A stretch of 64,000 bases of DNA. Source: Pseudo-nitzschia pungens (Eukaryota > Bacillariophyta > Bacillariophyceae > Bacillariales > Bacillariaceae). Location: positions 1,736,001 through 1,800,000 of the forward strand of contig CM074768.1 of NCBI GenBank assembly GCA_037355855.1, written 5' to 3'. This document shows, in pieces, positions 32,660-43,309 of this stretch. Within the stretch, counting starts at the first letter, position 1. Each line of letters starts with the position of its first letter. The notes under the pieces are model-generated. The model was not told the DNA's origin, did not search any database, and saw only the letters and a list, made by a program, of their open reading frames with translations. Both the position numbers and the translations under genes were made by a program.

Positions 32660-34519
32660 ATGCCCATCTGCAACAAAAAGGCCCCTTCTGCTCTTAGCAA
32701 GAAATTTGCCTCCAAACCCCCCCGAAAGCTCACTGTGAAGGAACGCCGGGAACGCCTGGAATGCCTTGATTCTGATTCTGATGATAGTCTTCTCAGCGTC
32801 GAAACAGTTGCCCCTGATCCACCTTTTGCTGGCCTCAAAGAGCTCTTGAAAAAGCGCGATCCCTACCCCAAGCCAGCAAAACAGATCTTTGTTGTTGCTT
32901 TTTTGGAAGCTGATCTATCCCGGCTTGTAGACAACGACACCAAAAAGAGTCTGCTTGCCACTCAGGAGAGATTGAAACACACAAAAGGAAAATCTAAGAC
33001 CTCAACAAAGAGATACTGGACCAGTGACTACATGGCAGAACAGCTTGCTGCGATTGTTGAAGCCTATGAAACTTACCAATCTCTTGTTGCGTCCAATCGG
33101 TCTACCAGAAACAAGACGCCTGCAATTGCCATGCTTGACAACCTCCTGAGCAAGTTCTCCGTAGAACTGGAGAAGGAACGGGCCAAGAAAGAGGCTGTTC
33201 TTCATGCAGAAGCCAAGAAGAAGATTGCCAAGATCCAGAAAACTGGTGGTGTTAGACCCCATGAAGAGATTGAATTTGAACGGTGTCTTGCGCTTCATCG
33301 AAGTTGTCCCCATTGCAAGCACTACAACACCATGCATCTCCAGAGTATTACAGAAATCCACCAATACAACAAGGAGGTGGATGAAGAATACAAAAAGAAG
33401 ATGCGCCGATTCAAATCCCTCTCTGTAAGCGTTCAGCAAGCAACAAAGAAGCCTCGAAAGGGGAAGAGCAAGAGCCGGCAGATTGGTTGCTTCTGTTTCA
33501 AGACCAACTGTATGGACATGCCAAATGGAGGCAACTGTTACAGCTGTCGGTCTGCTGCTAGTAAAGGCAAGAACTTCCTCAACGAGAGGAGTGTATGCAA
33601 TGATTGTCATATTTGCGCCTGTAACTGTAGCATCGTGTTCCCTGAAGAAGAAAGGAAGGCCATCTCTGATGCAGCAGATGAGAGGAAGGAAGAGACTAGC
33701 ACTGCTGTGAATGGGAAGATGTTCCTCCAGTACGTCGAAGATAAGTACTTCGCAGGTGTGAATGAGCAGTACCTTGCGGATCCGACAGCATCGAAGGAAC
33801 AGATATTGAGGGACGCGCATGCCACTACCTTCCACGAAGTGATATCCGATCCAATTCTGGGAAGCGCAGAAGCCAAGAAGCAACTCCAGGAAGATATGGG
33901 TCCGTTGGAGACTACCAGCAAGAAGGATGGGAAGACTATCGATCAGCTCCGGGCAGAGAAGAGGGGTGTTGATCCAACTGAAGACTCCAGATTCTTCCGC
34001 AACAGACTCCAGGAACATCCAATGGATCCAACCAGGTTCCTCCGAAACAACAATACGGCGAACCGGCTTCCCCTTTCCCCAATCCAATCCAGTTCACTGG
34101 AGATGCCATCTGGAGGGATGGGATCTCGCGTCCAACCAATCAGCATCGATGGAGCAAGTGGTGTTGTTGCTGCTGATGGAGCCTGTAGATTGTTGAGTTC
34201 TCCAATGAAGGCCGCCGGTAAATTGTTGAGTCCAAAAGCTCCGGCAGTCGATACTCCTCCCTTCCTTCGATCGATCCGGGAAGCAGCGAATGAGCAAGCT
34301 GACTTCCAGGAGAACTCCCAACCCACCCTGGATGCCCTGGACGAACTGGGAGACACTCTTACTGCTGAAAATAATTCAGCAGAAGCTTCCAAGATCAAGA
34401 GGAAGGCAACTGATCTTGCCAAGCGAGGAAAGGATCCAGAGGAGTGTCTCCCCAAGATGGTGGATTGGTGCAAGCGCCAGCGTCGCAAGCGCCAGCAAGA
34501 AGAACAAGAGAAGAAGTAA
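32660..34519 (+). CDS. Cysteine-rich accessory protein of the IS630-like transposon, 619 aa
   Basis: ATG at 32660 follows the left inverted repeat and a GATC microsatellite (32515-32535). The protein has a basic start, a lysine-rich coiled-coil-like region (~165-200), a CPHC...H cluster near 216-226, and a dense cysteine cluster (CFCFKTNCMDMPNGGNCYSC near 277-296 and CNDCHICACNC near 313-323) that probably binds metal. The C-terminal third is acidic and serine/proline-rich, ending in a very basic RQRRKRQQEEQEKK. No known family is recognised. Its intact frame inside the inverted repeats suggests a role in transposition, DNA binding or regulation. Confidence 0.8.
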   Translation: MPICNKKAPSALSKKFASKPPRKLTVKERRERLECLDSDSDDSLLSVETVAPDPPFAGLKELLKKRDPYPKPAKQIFVVAFLEADLSRLVDNDTKKSLLATQERLKHTKGKSKTSTKRYWTSDYMAEQLAAIVEAYETYQSLVASNRSTRNKTPAIAMLDNLLSKFSVELEKERAKKEAVLHAEAKKKIAKIQKTGGVRPHEEIEFERCLALHRSCPHCKHYNTMHLQSITEIHQYNKEVDEEYKKKMRRFKSLSVSVQQATKKPRKGKSKSRQIGCFCFKTNCMDMPNGGNCYSCRSAASKGKNFLNERSVCNDCHICACNCSIVFPEEERKAISDAADERKEETSTAVNGKMFLQYVEDKYFAGVNEQYLADPTASKEQILRDAHATTFHEVISDPILGSAEAKKQLQEDMGPLETTSKKDGKTIDQLRAEKRGVDPTEDSRFFRNRLQEHPMDPTRFLRNNNTANRLPLSPIQSSSLEMPSGGMGSRVQPISIDGASGVVAADGACRLLSSPMKAAGKLLSPKAPAVDTPPFLRSIREAANEQADFQENSQPTLDALDELGDTLTAENNSAEASKIKRKATDLAKRGKDPEECLPKMVDWCKRQRRKRQQEEQEKK

Positions 34520-35138
34520 ATAGTGTCTTAGTATTAGATTTATATTATTAGTTCCATGGTCGATTGCTCTGAATTGTTGTATGCTTTGCTCTTGCTGGAG
34601 ACAAACTGTTGCTTTTTGATGTTGCCAGCAGCAAAATTATGAGCTCCTGCTGCTGCTGCTGTAGTGGATCGATTCAGCAAATCGATCGATCCACTCGTGT
34701 TTCGCGTTTCCGACTTTCGTGTACCGGTATGTTCGATATCCGGACTTGTAGATCTACAATAGCTAAAGAGAGGTCCAACACCCTCATTCCCAGCAGTTCT
34801 CCTATACTTGGACGCGTCCGTCGACCTCATTCCCACCAGGTCTCCATACTTGGACAAGTCCGCCGACTTCATTCCCACCAGGTCTCCATAGTTGGACGCG
34901 TCGGTCGACCTCATTCCCAGCAGTTCTCCTATATACTTGGACGCGTCGGTCGACCTCATTCCCACTAAGACTTAAGTTTGGGGTACAATCGAAAACCTAC
35001 TTGAAATAAACTGGAGCAACACTAATTCATTATTTCTATTTTTGCAAGCTTGCAAAAGCAAATCCACTAAACTACCACTAACAAATACAACCAAATCAAA
35101 ATCGACCATGGCGCTCGTCGCTCATCGCTCAGCGCTCT
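34520..35138. other. Spacer between convergent genes with a 42-46-bp minisatellite
   Basis: About 4.5 tandem units at 34779-34970 contain CCTCATTCCCACCAGG, CATACTTGGAC and CGCGTCGGTCGAC. The array leaves open frames on both strands, but these are repeat by-products. Confidence 0.8.
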
Positions 35139-36314
35139 CTAATACCACTCAGGTACCTGGGGAGGATCGGGGATTACAACGCCGGGGTAAGTACCATCCA
35201 TGCTGTATCCGCAGTGCGCAAATGTCCCATCGAAAGGACCGATTGCTCCAGCAGCTCTGTAGATCTGTTGCTCTAGATCTACCAAATCTAGCTCTCCTCT
35301 TGTATTGATCTTCAAGTAGTTCACTAGCTGGCAGATGATATACTCTGTCGGTCCATACTTGGGCTGATAGGGGGGCCGGGGGACCACATCATATCGTGTC
35401 GGTCCTCCTTCCCCCCTGTCGAAGATGGTACTGTAGACAATGGGCGCAGAGTGGCTGCTCAAGTTGTCCCACATAAACACTCTCCAGTCATCTGTCTGTG
35501 GCACTCGCTGCTCTCCTTCAAAAGAAGAGCAGATACTGCCTACAAAGGAAGCAAAATTGTCAGCTGTTGTTCCTGCTTCCCTGGTGACGCGAATCCATCT
35601 TCGGGGGTGGAGGAGGCTGCCAGACAAATGGTTGGGGACAGTGGGATCTCCAGCCTCAACAGCAATAATAACTGTAAGTTTCTGCCCTTTAGCGTAATTG
35701 CCGATGTTTCGAACTCTTCGAAATCTAACTGCCCAAGCATTGCGTCGATTCAGTCTCTTTGTCTCCATGGCAAACTCGTCGATATCGATGAGGCGCTTTC
35801 TGGGGATGCCAGCAATGCCAGATGGCAATGGTCTGTTCCAGAACAACCATTCCTTCCTCCGGTTTGTTGGAGTGTAAGCCCGGTAAGATTCAATGCTACC
35901 CTTTTTCTGTGTGATATTCATCTCTTTCAAACGCTGCGAGATGAGCTGACGGCTGTAGATCCCCCCCCCCTCGTTGTAAATAAATATTGCCATCTCGTCA
36001 ATGACGGCCTGTGGCCAAATAACAATGCAGAGCATAAGGAGGCTCAAATCTCTGCCTACTAGCTCTGTTTTGTCCTTGTTACCGGTCATCCGGCGAGGAT
36101 GAAGTTCCCTCTTCCACCGGAAGAGCGTTGCTCTGGATACAGATACAGGTAAGCCTGCGTCGTGTTGCTCCAGTATTTCTCGTCTAAGCCATACTGGATA
36201 TCCCTGAGCTCCTCCTCTTTTCGGATGAGGCCTCTCCTGTCGCTGTTGCCCTAACTCCCTGCTAAGTTGCAGTTTCCGACGTGCTTTGGCTCTGATATCT
36301 GCTGGATCCTCCAT
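35139..36314 (-). CDS. IS630/Tc1-family DDE transposase, 391 aa
   Basis: The first ATG is at 36314. A helix-turn-helix-like N-terminus (REILEQHDAGLPVSVSRATL, ~45-65) is followed by a DDE core: D in IDIDEFAME (~179), D in FMWDNLSSHS (~285) and E in YQPKYGPTEYI about 40 residues later, and then FAHCGY near the end. The pattern matches IS630-like transposases that I associate with diatoms. It should cut and rejoin the element at TA sites. The frame is intact and within the family's usual size (350-400 aa). Confidence 0.9.
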   Translation of the reverse strand: MEDPADIRAKARRKLQLSRELGQQRQERPHPKRGGAQGYPVWLRREILEQHDAGLPVSVSRATLFRWKRELHPRRMTGNKDKTELVGRDLSLLMLCIVIWPQAVIDEMAIFIYNEGGGIYSRQLISQRLKEMNITQKKGSIESYRAYTPTNRRKEWLFWNRPLPSGIAGIPRKRLIDIDEFAMETKRLNRRNAWAVRFRRVRNIGNYAKGQKLTVIIAVEAGDPTVPNHLSGSLLHPRRWIRVTREAGTTADNFASFVGSICSSFEGEQRVPQTDDWRVFMWDNLSSHSAPIVYSTIFDRGEGGPTRYDVVPRPPYQPKYGPTEYIICQLVNYLKINTRGELDLVDLEQQIYRAAGAIGPFDGTFAHCGYSMDGTYPGVVIPDPPQVPEWY

Positions 36315-36393
36315 GGTCAAGGTGTTCTCAAGTATCGGTACGGTACCGGTAGGTGTTCTCGTTGTTTGATGCGAAGAATTTTGCTGTCAAAAA

Positions 36394-36618
36394 ATTGATT
36401 TTTCTAAGAGTTTAGTGAAGCTCTCATACAATGCATTTCCACTAACAAAACAGCATACTATAGGAGGTTATAACAATTTCTCTACTACAGAATAATTTTT
36501 TGGCATTGGTATGTTCTCCTTCCCCGGCAGCTGGTGGTACGTTGGTGGTACGTTGGTAGAAAATTCGAGAAACTTTGGCCGGATACTGGCCCAGTCTCAA
36601 TTGTTATCGGACTCGTAG
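36394..36618 (-). repeat. Right terminal inverted repeat of IS630-like element
   Basis: Inverted copy of 32047-32277, ending CTCGTAG before the TA duplication. Confidence 0.93.
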
Positions 36619-37003
36619 TAAGCGTGAGAATCTTACTAATACATCTTCTAGCTTTGTCGGCGATGTTCCCTTGTGAGCGGTCATTAAGCCTTAGCGAGTA
36701 TAAATAAAAACAAACTTAGTTTCCCCTCCTTATGTCAATGATTCAATGATAAAAGGGTCTTGTCCGGAGGTAGGTCAACTGAAATGGAACACAAGACTAT
36801 CACCATACGGTAAGACTTACTTCCGTCTGTTTTCAACTCTGGTACAACAGCAACATCAGATAGAATGGTATCAGTGTTGAACAAAAAAATCCATCCTCCA
36901 AACTAGTACCCTTCGAAACGAATCTTGATTTTGACCTAACAGGCTCTTTCTTGAACTTTCGGACGATCGCATAAATGCCTTCGTTTTCGACAGGGTACTT
37001 ATT
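36619..37003. other. Intergenic stretch
   Basis: No gene seen. It separates the IS630-like element from a W-type repeat. Confidence 0.5.
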
Positions 37004-37135
37004 AGCGACTGGGCACGCTGCAAAGTTAGCAAAGCAAATTTTGCTTTTTGCTTTGCAAAATTTTGCTTTGCTGACGAAAGCAAAAGTTTTGCTCCAACTT
37101 TGCTCCAGAACGGATAGACGGACGGACGCTCATTC
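37004..37135 (+). repeat. W element 1
   Basis: Starts AGCGACTGGGCACGC, continues with self-complementary reiterations of GCAAAGCAAAATTTTGCTTT and ends near CGGATAGACGGACGGACG. Same outer words as W2 (56841-56856, reversed) and W3 (61692). Confidence 0.75.
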
Positions 37136-37260
37136 GCTGGGTCGGGTACATATCGTATAAAGTGATCATACCCCACGGCAGTAGTATACTACCTTAGCAC
37201 ATTGACTTAAGCATACTATCCATAGTACTGCTTTGTGCTATGCTAGGGTATGTACCCATG

Positions 37261-38440
37261 GTACATACCAGTTAGCACACTGATTATCTTATAATATGGA
37301 TCTGCTAAGACCTTCAACTTAGCACACTGAATATCTGATAATATGGATCTGCTAAGAGCTTGGGTATGTAGATCTGGTACAAATCTTACTACAGGGGCCC
37401 AGCATCCTGTTTAGCATCCAGTTTAGTGTCCCCCTTACCCTTCCACAGATCCGTTTTCAACTTAGCACACTGAGTATCTGATACTATGGATCTGCTAAGA
37501 GCTGGGGTATGTAGATCTGGTAGAAATCCTACTACAGGAGCCCAGCATACTGTCTCTAGCATCCTATTTAATATCCCCCCTTCCGTTCTGAAGTTCGGTT
37601 TATCTGTTAGCACACTGAAGATCTTATAATACTAACCTGCTAAGAGATGTGATATGTAGATCTGGTAAAAATCCTACTTGAAGGGCCTAGCATCCTGTCT
37701 AGTATCCTGTCTAGCATCCTGTCTAGCATCCTGTTCAGTGTGCCCCTTCCCTTGTACAGTTCCGTCTGTATCTTAGCACCCTGAAGATCTTATAATACTA
37801 ACCTGCTAAGAGATGAGGTATGTAGATCTGGTACAAATCCTACAAGAGAGGCCCAGCATCCTGTCTCTAGCATCCTGTTTAATATCCCCCCTTCCATTCT
37901 ACAGTTCGGTTTATCTGTTAGCACACTGAATATCTGATAATATGGATCTGCTAAGAGGTGGGGTATACAGATCTGGTACAAATCCTACTACAGGGGCTGA
38001 GCATCCTGTCTAGCATCCTGTTTAATAACCCCCCTTCCCTTCTACAGTTCCGTCTGTATCTTAGCACCCAGTATGATATCTTATAATACTGACCTGCTAA
38101 GTGCTGGGGTATACAGATCTGGTACAAATCCTACTACAGGGGCCCAGCATCCTGTCTCTAGCATCCTGTTTAATATCCCCCCTTCCGTTCTACAGTTTCG
38201 TTTATCTGTTAGCACCCAGTATATCTTATAATACTGACCTGCTAAGTGCTGGGGTATGTAGATCTGGTGCAAATCCTACTACAGGGGCCCAGCATCCTGT
38301 CCCTAGCATCCTATTAAGTGCCCCCCCTGATTTCTGTACAGTTCAGTCTATCTGTTAGCACACTGAATATCTTGTTGAAGGACTGCTAAGAGTTGAGGTA
38401 TGTAGCTATGGTACATATCTATCTTACTAGAGGGCCTTAC
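37261..38440 (+). repeat. Satellite family A, ~8 units
   Basis: Units of about 145 bp (longer where CTAGCATCCTGT is reiterated, as at 37690-37740). Satellite D follows immediately, as at 43985-47835. The upstream 37136-37260 is short degenerate GCTAAG/GTACATACC repeat. Confidence 0.92.
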
Positions 38441-38455
38441 CACCCAATACCATAC

Positions 38456-39910
38456 CTAAAATACATTAAAAAGATGCGACACCCAAACTTTCAGGTTCTT
38501 TTCACTCAGACTTGTTTCATACTCCCAAGCATACATAGGGTGAGGACTATTGGCGCTGGAATGGTATAAATGTCCCATATATTGCCTCAGATAAATCATT
38601 TTGTATATTTCATAGTAAAATATGGTAGTACTGGAGGCAACATGCATTAAAAAGATGTGATGCCCAAACCATCAGGTACATTTGACTGAGACTTGTTTCA
38701 TCCTCCCAAGCATACATAGGGTGAGGACTATTGGCGGTGGAATGGTATAAATGGCTCATATATTGCCTCAGATAAGTCATTCTGTAAATTTCCTAGTAAA
38801 ATGTGGCAGTACTGGAGGCAACATACATTAAATACATGTAACACCCAAACTATCAGTTACTTTTGACTGAGACTTGTTTCATACTCCCAAGCATACATAG
38901 GGTGAGGACTATTGGCGGTGGAATGGTATAAATGTCTCATATATTGGCTCAGATAAGTCATTCTGTATATTTCGTAGTAAAATGTGGCAGTACTGGAGGC
39001 AACATGCATTAAAAAGATGTGATGCCCAAACCATCAGTTACTTTTGACTCAGACTTGTTTCATACTCCCAAACATACATAGGGTGAGGACTATTGGCGCT
39101 GGAATGGTATAAATGTTCCATATATTGCCTCAGATAAGTCATTCTGTATATTTCGTAGTAAAATGTGGCAGTACTGGAGGCAACATGCATTAAAAAGATG
39201 TGATGCCCAAACCATCAGGTACATTTGACTCAGACTTGTTTCATACTCCCAAGCATACATAGGGTGAGGACTATTGGCGGTGGAATGGTATAAATGTCCC
39301 ATATATTGCCTCAGATAAATCATTCTGTATATTTCGTAGTAAAATGTGGCAGTACTGGAGGCAACATACATTAAATACATGTGACACCCAAACTATCAGT
39401 TACTTTTGACTCAGACTTGTTTCATATTCCCAAGCATACATAGGGTGAGGACTATTGGCGGTGGAATGGTATAAATGTCTCATATATTGGCTCAGATAAA
39501 TCATTCTGTATATTTCCTAGTAAAATGTGGCAGTACTGGAGGCGACATACATTAAATACATGTGACACCCAAACCATCAGGTACATTTGACTGAGACTTG
39601 TTTCATACTCCCAAGCATACATAGGGTGAGGACTATTGGCGGTGGAATGGTATAAATGTCTCATATATTGGCTCAGATAAATCATTCTGTATATTTCCTA
39701 GTAAAATGTGGCAGTACTGGAGGCAACATACATTAAATACATGTGACACCCAAACTATCAGTTACTTTTGACTCAGACTTGTTTCATACTCCCAAACATA
39801 CATAGGGTGAGGACTATTGGCAGTGGAGTGGTATAAATGTTCCATATATTGGCTCAGATAAGTCATTCTGTATATTTCGTAGTAAAATGTGGCAGTACTG
39901 GAGAAATAAT
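38456..39910 (+). repeat. Satellite D, ~8 units of 181 bp
   Basis: Regular 181-bp period (CATTAAAAAGATG starts at 38463, 38644 and so on). Each unit has TTGTTTCATACTCCCAAGCA and GTAAAATGTGGCAGTACTGG. Open frames across the array merely repeat with the unit. Confidence 0.95.
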
Positions 39911-39946
39911 GCGTTATATGCACAAATTTTCCACATAATAAGAGAT

Positions 39947-40006
39947 GCACCTGTAGTTCAGTGGCATCAGATTTATTGTGTCAAGGTTCAAGTCCTCTCC
40001 ATGCCA
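39947..40006 (+). other. tRNA-like remnant with A and B boxes
   Basis: An A-box-like TAGTTCAGTGG (39954-39964) and a perfect B box GGTTCAAGTCC (39985-39995) are 20 bp apart, directly after satellite D. The acceptor ends do not pair, so this is not a functional tRNA. It may be the head of a SINE or a tRNA relic. Confidence 0.45.
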
Positions 40007-40137
40007 TGTCAGAACTTTTTGGTTTTGATCAGCAACAGGAGAACCGAATTAAATTTTTTGTGAAGTTGTGGTGGAAAGCTCACTCCTCATACCACCATGC
40101 ATTTGCCACCTCCCTCAGCCTGTTATCCATCCTTCGA

Positions 40138-40737
40138 AGCCAAACGAAGCTAGGGGAAGCCAGTATAGGCACTGAATCGAACCCCTGTCAATTTGCATGG
40201 CATTCCAGCTGGTAGTTGTGGAGTACTGAGTCGCAAATCAGGATTGGGCTATCGCAACCAAAATAATAGCGAAACGCCGCATCAAGTGATTCGCCTTTCG
40301 CCGGCTGTTCTGCTTCCTTTCAAGCCAAACGAAGCTAGGGGAAGCCAGTATAGGCACTGAATCGAACTCCTGTCAATTTGTATAGCATTCCAGCGGCTAG
40401 TTGTGGAGTACTGAGTCGCGAATCAGGATTGGGCCATCGCAACCAAAATACTAGCGAAACGCCGCATCAAGTGATTTGCCTTTCGCCGGCTGTTCTGCTT
40501 CCTTTCAAGCCAAACGAAGCCCGGGGAAGCCAGCATAGGTACTGAATCGAACTCCTGTCAATTTGTATAGCATTCCAGCGGCTAGTTGTGGAGTACTGAG
40601 TCGCGAATCAGGATTGGGCCATCGCAACCAAAATACTAGCAAAACACCGCATAAAGTGATTTGCCTTTCGTCGGCTGTCCTGCTTCCTTTCAAGCCAAAC
40701 GAAGCTAGGGGAAGCCAGTATAGGCACTGAATCGTCA
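40138..40737 (+). repeat. 185-bp tandem repeat, 3.2 units
   Basis: Units start at 40138, 40323, 40508 and 40693 with AGCCAAACGAAGCTAGGGG and include CGCCGGCTGTTCTGCT, a word also in the 187-bp G repeat at 63398. It leads directly into the hAT fragment. Confidence 0.92.
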
Positions 40738-40738
40738 A

Positions 40739-41110
40739 ATGGTTGCTGTAGAGGAAGATCATAATAGCCATGTGCTGGTTGATGAAGCTTGCAAATATGA
40801 ACTAAGCAAATATAGGAGAGCAACCGGGCAAAATATTCGGAAAGAAACAGGGGAGTACAATAATCTGTTGGAATGGTGGAAAAAGAATGAATATTTGTTC
40901 CCCATTGTTGCAGGTATGGCAAAACAATACCTGGCAATTCAAGCAACATCAGCTTCAAGTGAAAGAATCTTTAGCAAAGCCCGAAGAATCATCACAGCAG
41001 ACCGCAATCGTTTGGATACTAGAACTGCAGGTACCTTGGTGTTTGTTGGTTCCAATTTGGATTACTATGATGAAATGAAAGAAAAGTATGGGTATGATGA
41101 AATATCAGAT
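40739..41110 (+). pseudogene. hAT transposase C-terminal fragment (split by T1)
   Basis: Encodes the hAT dimerisation domain: LLEWWKKNEYLFPIV, AKQYLAIQATSASSERIFSK, RNRLDTRTAGTLVFVGSN. The catalytic N-terminal two thirds are missing; 185-bp repeats abut it. At 41110 the frame runs into T1. It resumes in frame at 49036 (TYMDGNEDA) and ends at TAG 49087, where it merges with the G repeat. A related tail is at 63262-63348. Confidence 0.88.
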
Positions 41111-41290
41111 CGTCCGATAACTGTTTTTGTACCCCCCCTCAGCTTTTTCCTACCCCGGTCCTAAGTGGTCGGAATAGGTCGCGCGCCGAGACCAGTGTTA
41201 GACCCCACGCTCAATGCCCCAGCTTGGATTTTTTCGCGCACGTATGCCCTATTTATTTTTCGCGTCTCCCTCATTTATTGTTGAGCATGT
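41111..41290 (+). repeat. T1 left end (family C)
   Basis: The terminus and ~160 bp are shared with 20186-20345, including GGTCGCGCGCCGAGACC, CAATGCCCCAGCTT and CACGTATGCC-like words. Confidence 0.8.
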
Positions 41291-41344
41291 CTCTTAATTT
41301 TGTTTTGCGCATAGCCCTATTTTGTTCGCGCATTGGCCTAAACC

Positions 41345-41480
41345 TAATCCATGCTCCACCCTCGAACTAATCCATTCTCCATCATCGAACTCATCCATAT
41401 TCCATCATCGAACTATTCCATGCTCCATCATCGAACTATTCCATGTTCCGTCATCGAACTATTCCATGCTCCATCATCAA
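41345..41480 (+). repeat. 23-bp minisatellite in T1
   Basis: About six units of TCCATCATCGAACTATTCCA plus TGC, with small differences. A GTT microsatellite follows at 41680-41698. Confidence 0.88.
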
Positions 41481-41902
41481 TTTGTTTCACGCTCTGCTCT
41501 ATTGGTTTTATGCTACATCCTCTAAAAATGCTATGGACCATCCTCTAAACATTCTACTCTCTATCCTAATAAAAAAATATGCTTCAGTCTCTAAAAATTT
41601 CATGCTCTGTACTCTATTGTCTTTATGCCACACCCTGATCAAATTACGGTGTCACTCCTCAAAATATGTTGCTGAAAATTGTTGTTGTTGTTGTTGTTAC
41701 GCCTCCCTTTTGTAGCATCGCTCGTATCACTTGTATTCCGTACGGCTCGTACGGCTCCTCCTACTTCTAACGGCTCGTCCTATTTCGTATCGCTCGTCCC
41801 TTTTGAGCATCGTATTTCAGTTGCCGTCGCATGGTACTTCAGTTCAGTTGCCGTCACAGCATCGTATTTCAGTTGTCGTGTCACAGTTCAGTGCATTCTT
41901 CC

Positions 41903-42667
41903 CTGTCAGGAGCAAGCAGGCAACACAACGCAGAGTTAGAAGAATTGAAATCCATGATCAATGCCTCCAACCTTGGTGTGGTTCACTTACTGTCGGATCG
42001 TATTTCAGTTGCCGTCGCATCGTACTTCAGCGACGTTTTCAGTTCAGGAGTGTATTCTTCCCTGTCAGGAGCAAGCAGGCAACACAATGCAGAGTTAGAA
42101 GAATTGAAATCCATGATCAATGCCTCCAACCTTGATGTGGTTCACTTACTGTCGCATCCTATTTCAGTTGCCGTCGCATCATACTTCAGTTGCCGCCGCA
42201 TGGTACTCGTCCTATTTCCGACGTTCCTGCTGCTGCTATACGGTTCAGTGTATTCTTCCCTGTCAGGTGCAAGCAGGCAACACAATGCAGAGTTAGAAGA
42301 ATTGAAATCCATGATCAATACCTCCAATCTTGGTGTGGTTACTTACCACTGCCGCGTCGTATTGTATTTCAGTTGCCGTCACAGCGTACTTCAGTTGCCT
42401 TCTCGTTTACGGTCGTACGGTAGTCTCGTGAAAAAAGTGATTTGTGAAGAAATAAGTAATTGTATCGGATTTCAGTTACCGTCGCATCGTATTTCAGTTG
42501 CCGTCGCATGGTACTTCAGTTCAGTTGCCGTCACAGCATCGTATTTCAGTTGTCGTGTCACAGTTCAGTGCATTCTTCCCTGTCAGGAGCAAGCAGGCAA
42601 CACAACGCAGAGTTAGAAGAATTGAAATCCATCATCAATGCCTCAAATCTTGGTGTGGTTCACTTAC
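41903..42667 (-). repeat. Four tandem intron-like modules in T1
   Basis: On the minus strand, 42667-42580, 42346-42260, 42149-42062 and 41990-41903 (87-88 bp each) all start GTAAGT, carry TTCTAACTCTGC near the 3' end and finish TTGCTCCTGACAG or a close variant. They have the donor, branch site and acceptor of spliceosomal introns. The intervening 71-233 bp consist of reiterated ATGCGACGGCAACTGAAATA words. Two homologous modules occur in T2. No long protein joins the putative exons, so any transcript may be non-coding. Confidence 0.65.
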
Positions 42668-42764
42668 TGTCGGATCGTATTTCAGTTGCCGTCGCATCGT
42701 ACCCCAATGTCGTTTTCAGTTTTGTATCCCCGCGTCGTCTTCAGTTTCGTACATGCGTTGTACT

Positions 42765-42935
42765 CGTAGATATCTGGGTAAGCCAGGTGATACCAGGACT
42801 TCAACACACCCACCTTAGTAGTAACAGACTACAGCACGAAAAGCAAGAGCGGCCAACCTCTATTTCTTCGTGGACTGTCTTCTGCAAAAGATGGTCCCGG
42901 TGCCTGGTGAAACACTTTTGACTGGACTGGCCAGA
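42765..42935 (+). other. Core segment shared by T1 and T2
   Basis: About 170 bp similar to 52092-52280. Shared words: ATATCTGGGTAAGCCAGGT, CCAGGACTTCAACACACCCA, AAAGCAAGAGCGGCC, GATGGTCCCGGTGCCTG and CCGGCCAGAA-like. GTAAGC and a downstream CAG give a possible short intron. In T1 the part after it could encode TTARKARAAN...KMVPVPGETLLTGLARNYGW, ending at another GTAAGT (42971). It may be a relic of the gene of an autonomous parent. Confidence 0.6.
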
Positions 42936-43029
42936 AATTATGGGTGGAAGAAGGAAAAAAAGACAGTATACAGTAAGTTACGCTGTTTACAGGAGTACCG
43001 GTAGTACCGTACGAGGTAAATAAAGTGAA

Positions 43030-43165
43030 GACAGTGGAAATACGGAAATACAGTGATTCAAAGAAACACAGTGGAAATACAGTGATTGAAAGAAATACAG
43101 AGGAAATACCGGTACAGTGATTCAAAGAAACACAGTGGAAATACAGTGATTTGCGCGAAGTGGAG
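43030..43165 (+). repeat. Short tandem repeat in T1
   Basis: Reiterated CAGTGATTCAAAGAAACACA and GTGGAAATA words, about four units of 30-36 bp. Confidence 0.75.
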
Positions 43166-43309
43166 GAAACACACCAGTGGAAATACTGGTACTCGTAGTA
43201 GTAATGCGAGGAGCAAAAAGGTTCCATATTACAACCTCCACCACTGTTAAGTATCGAAAACAATTAACCTACACCTAGAGCACAGTACTTGAAGTGTTTA
43301 AGTAATTGA

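Larger units (their letters stand above)
32047..36618. mobile_element. IS630/Tc1-like DNA transposon with long inverted repeats
   Basis: Long terminal inverted repeats (32047-32277 and 36394-36618) start CTACGAGTCCGATAACAA and are flanked by TA (32045-32046, 36619-36620). The outer ~120 bp is almost perfect and the inner part is diverged, with a small indel. Within each repeat ACCAACGTACC occurs twice, a candidate transposase site. A minus-strand transposase and a plus-strand 619-aa protein converge on a 44-bp minisatellite. Both frames are open, so this may be a potentially functional copy. Confidence 0.93.

Noticed and set aside
34540..34965. 141-codon minus-strand frame between the two IS630-element genes
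   Set aside because: It is made mostly of the 44-bp minisatellite and would overlap both gene ends.
38456..39910. CRISPR-like regular array
   Set aside because: The whole 181-bp unit is conserved, with no alternation of short repeat and unique spacer; the context is a eukaryotic satellite.
39947..40006. Functional tRNA gene
   Set aside because: A and B boxes are present but the acceptor and T stems do not pair and the arm lengths are too short.
41731..42921. Overlapping plus-strand frames with SSLSGASRQHNAELEELK repeats
   Set aside because: They cover the reverse strand of the intron-like modules. Donor, branch and acceptor signals on the minus strand explain the conservation better, though peptide conservation is not fully excluded.
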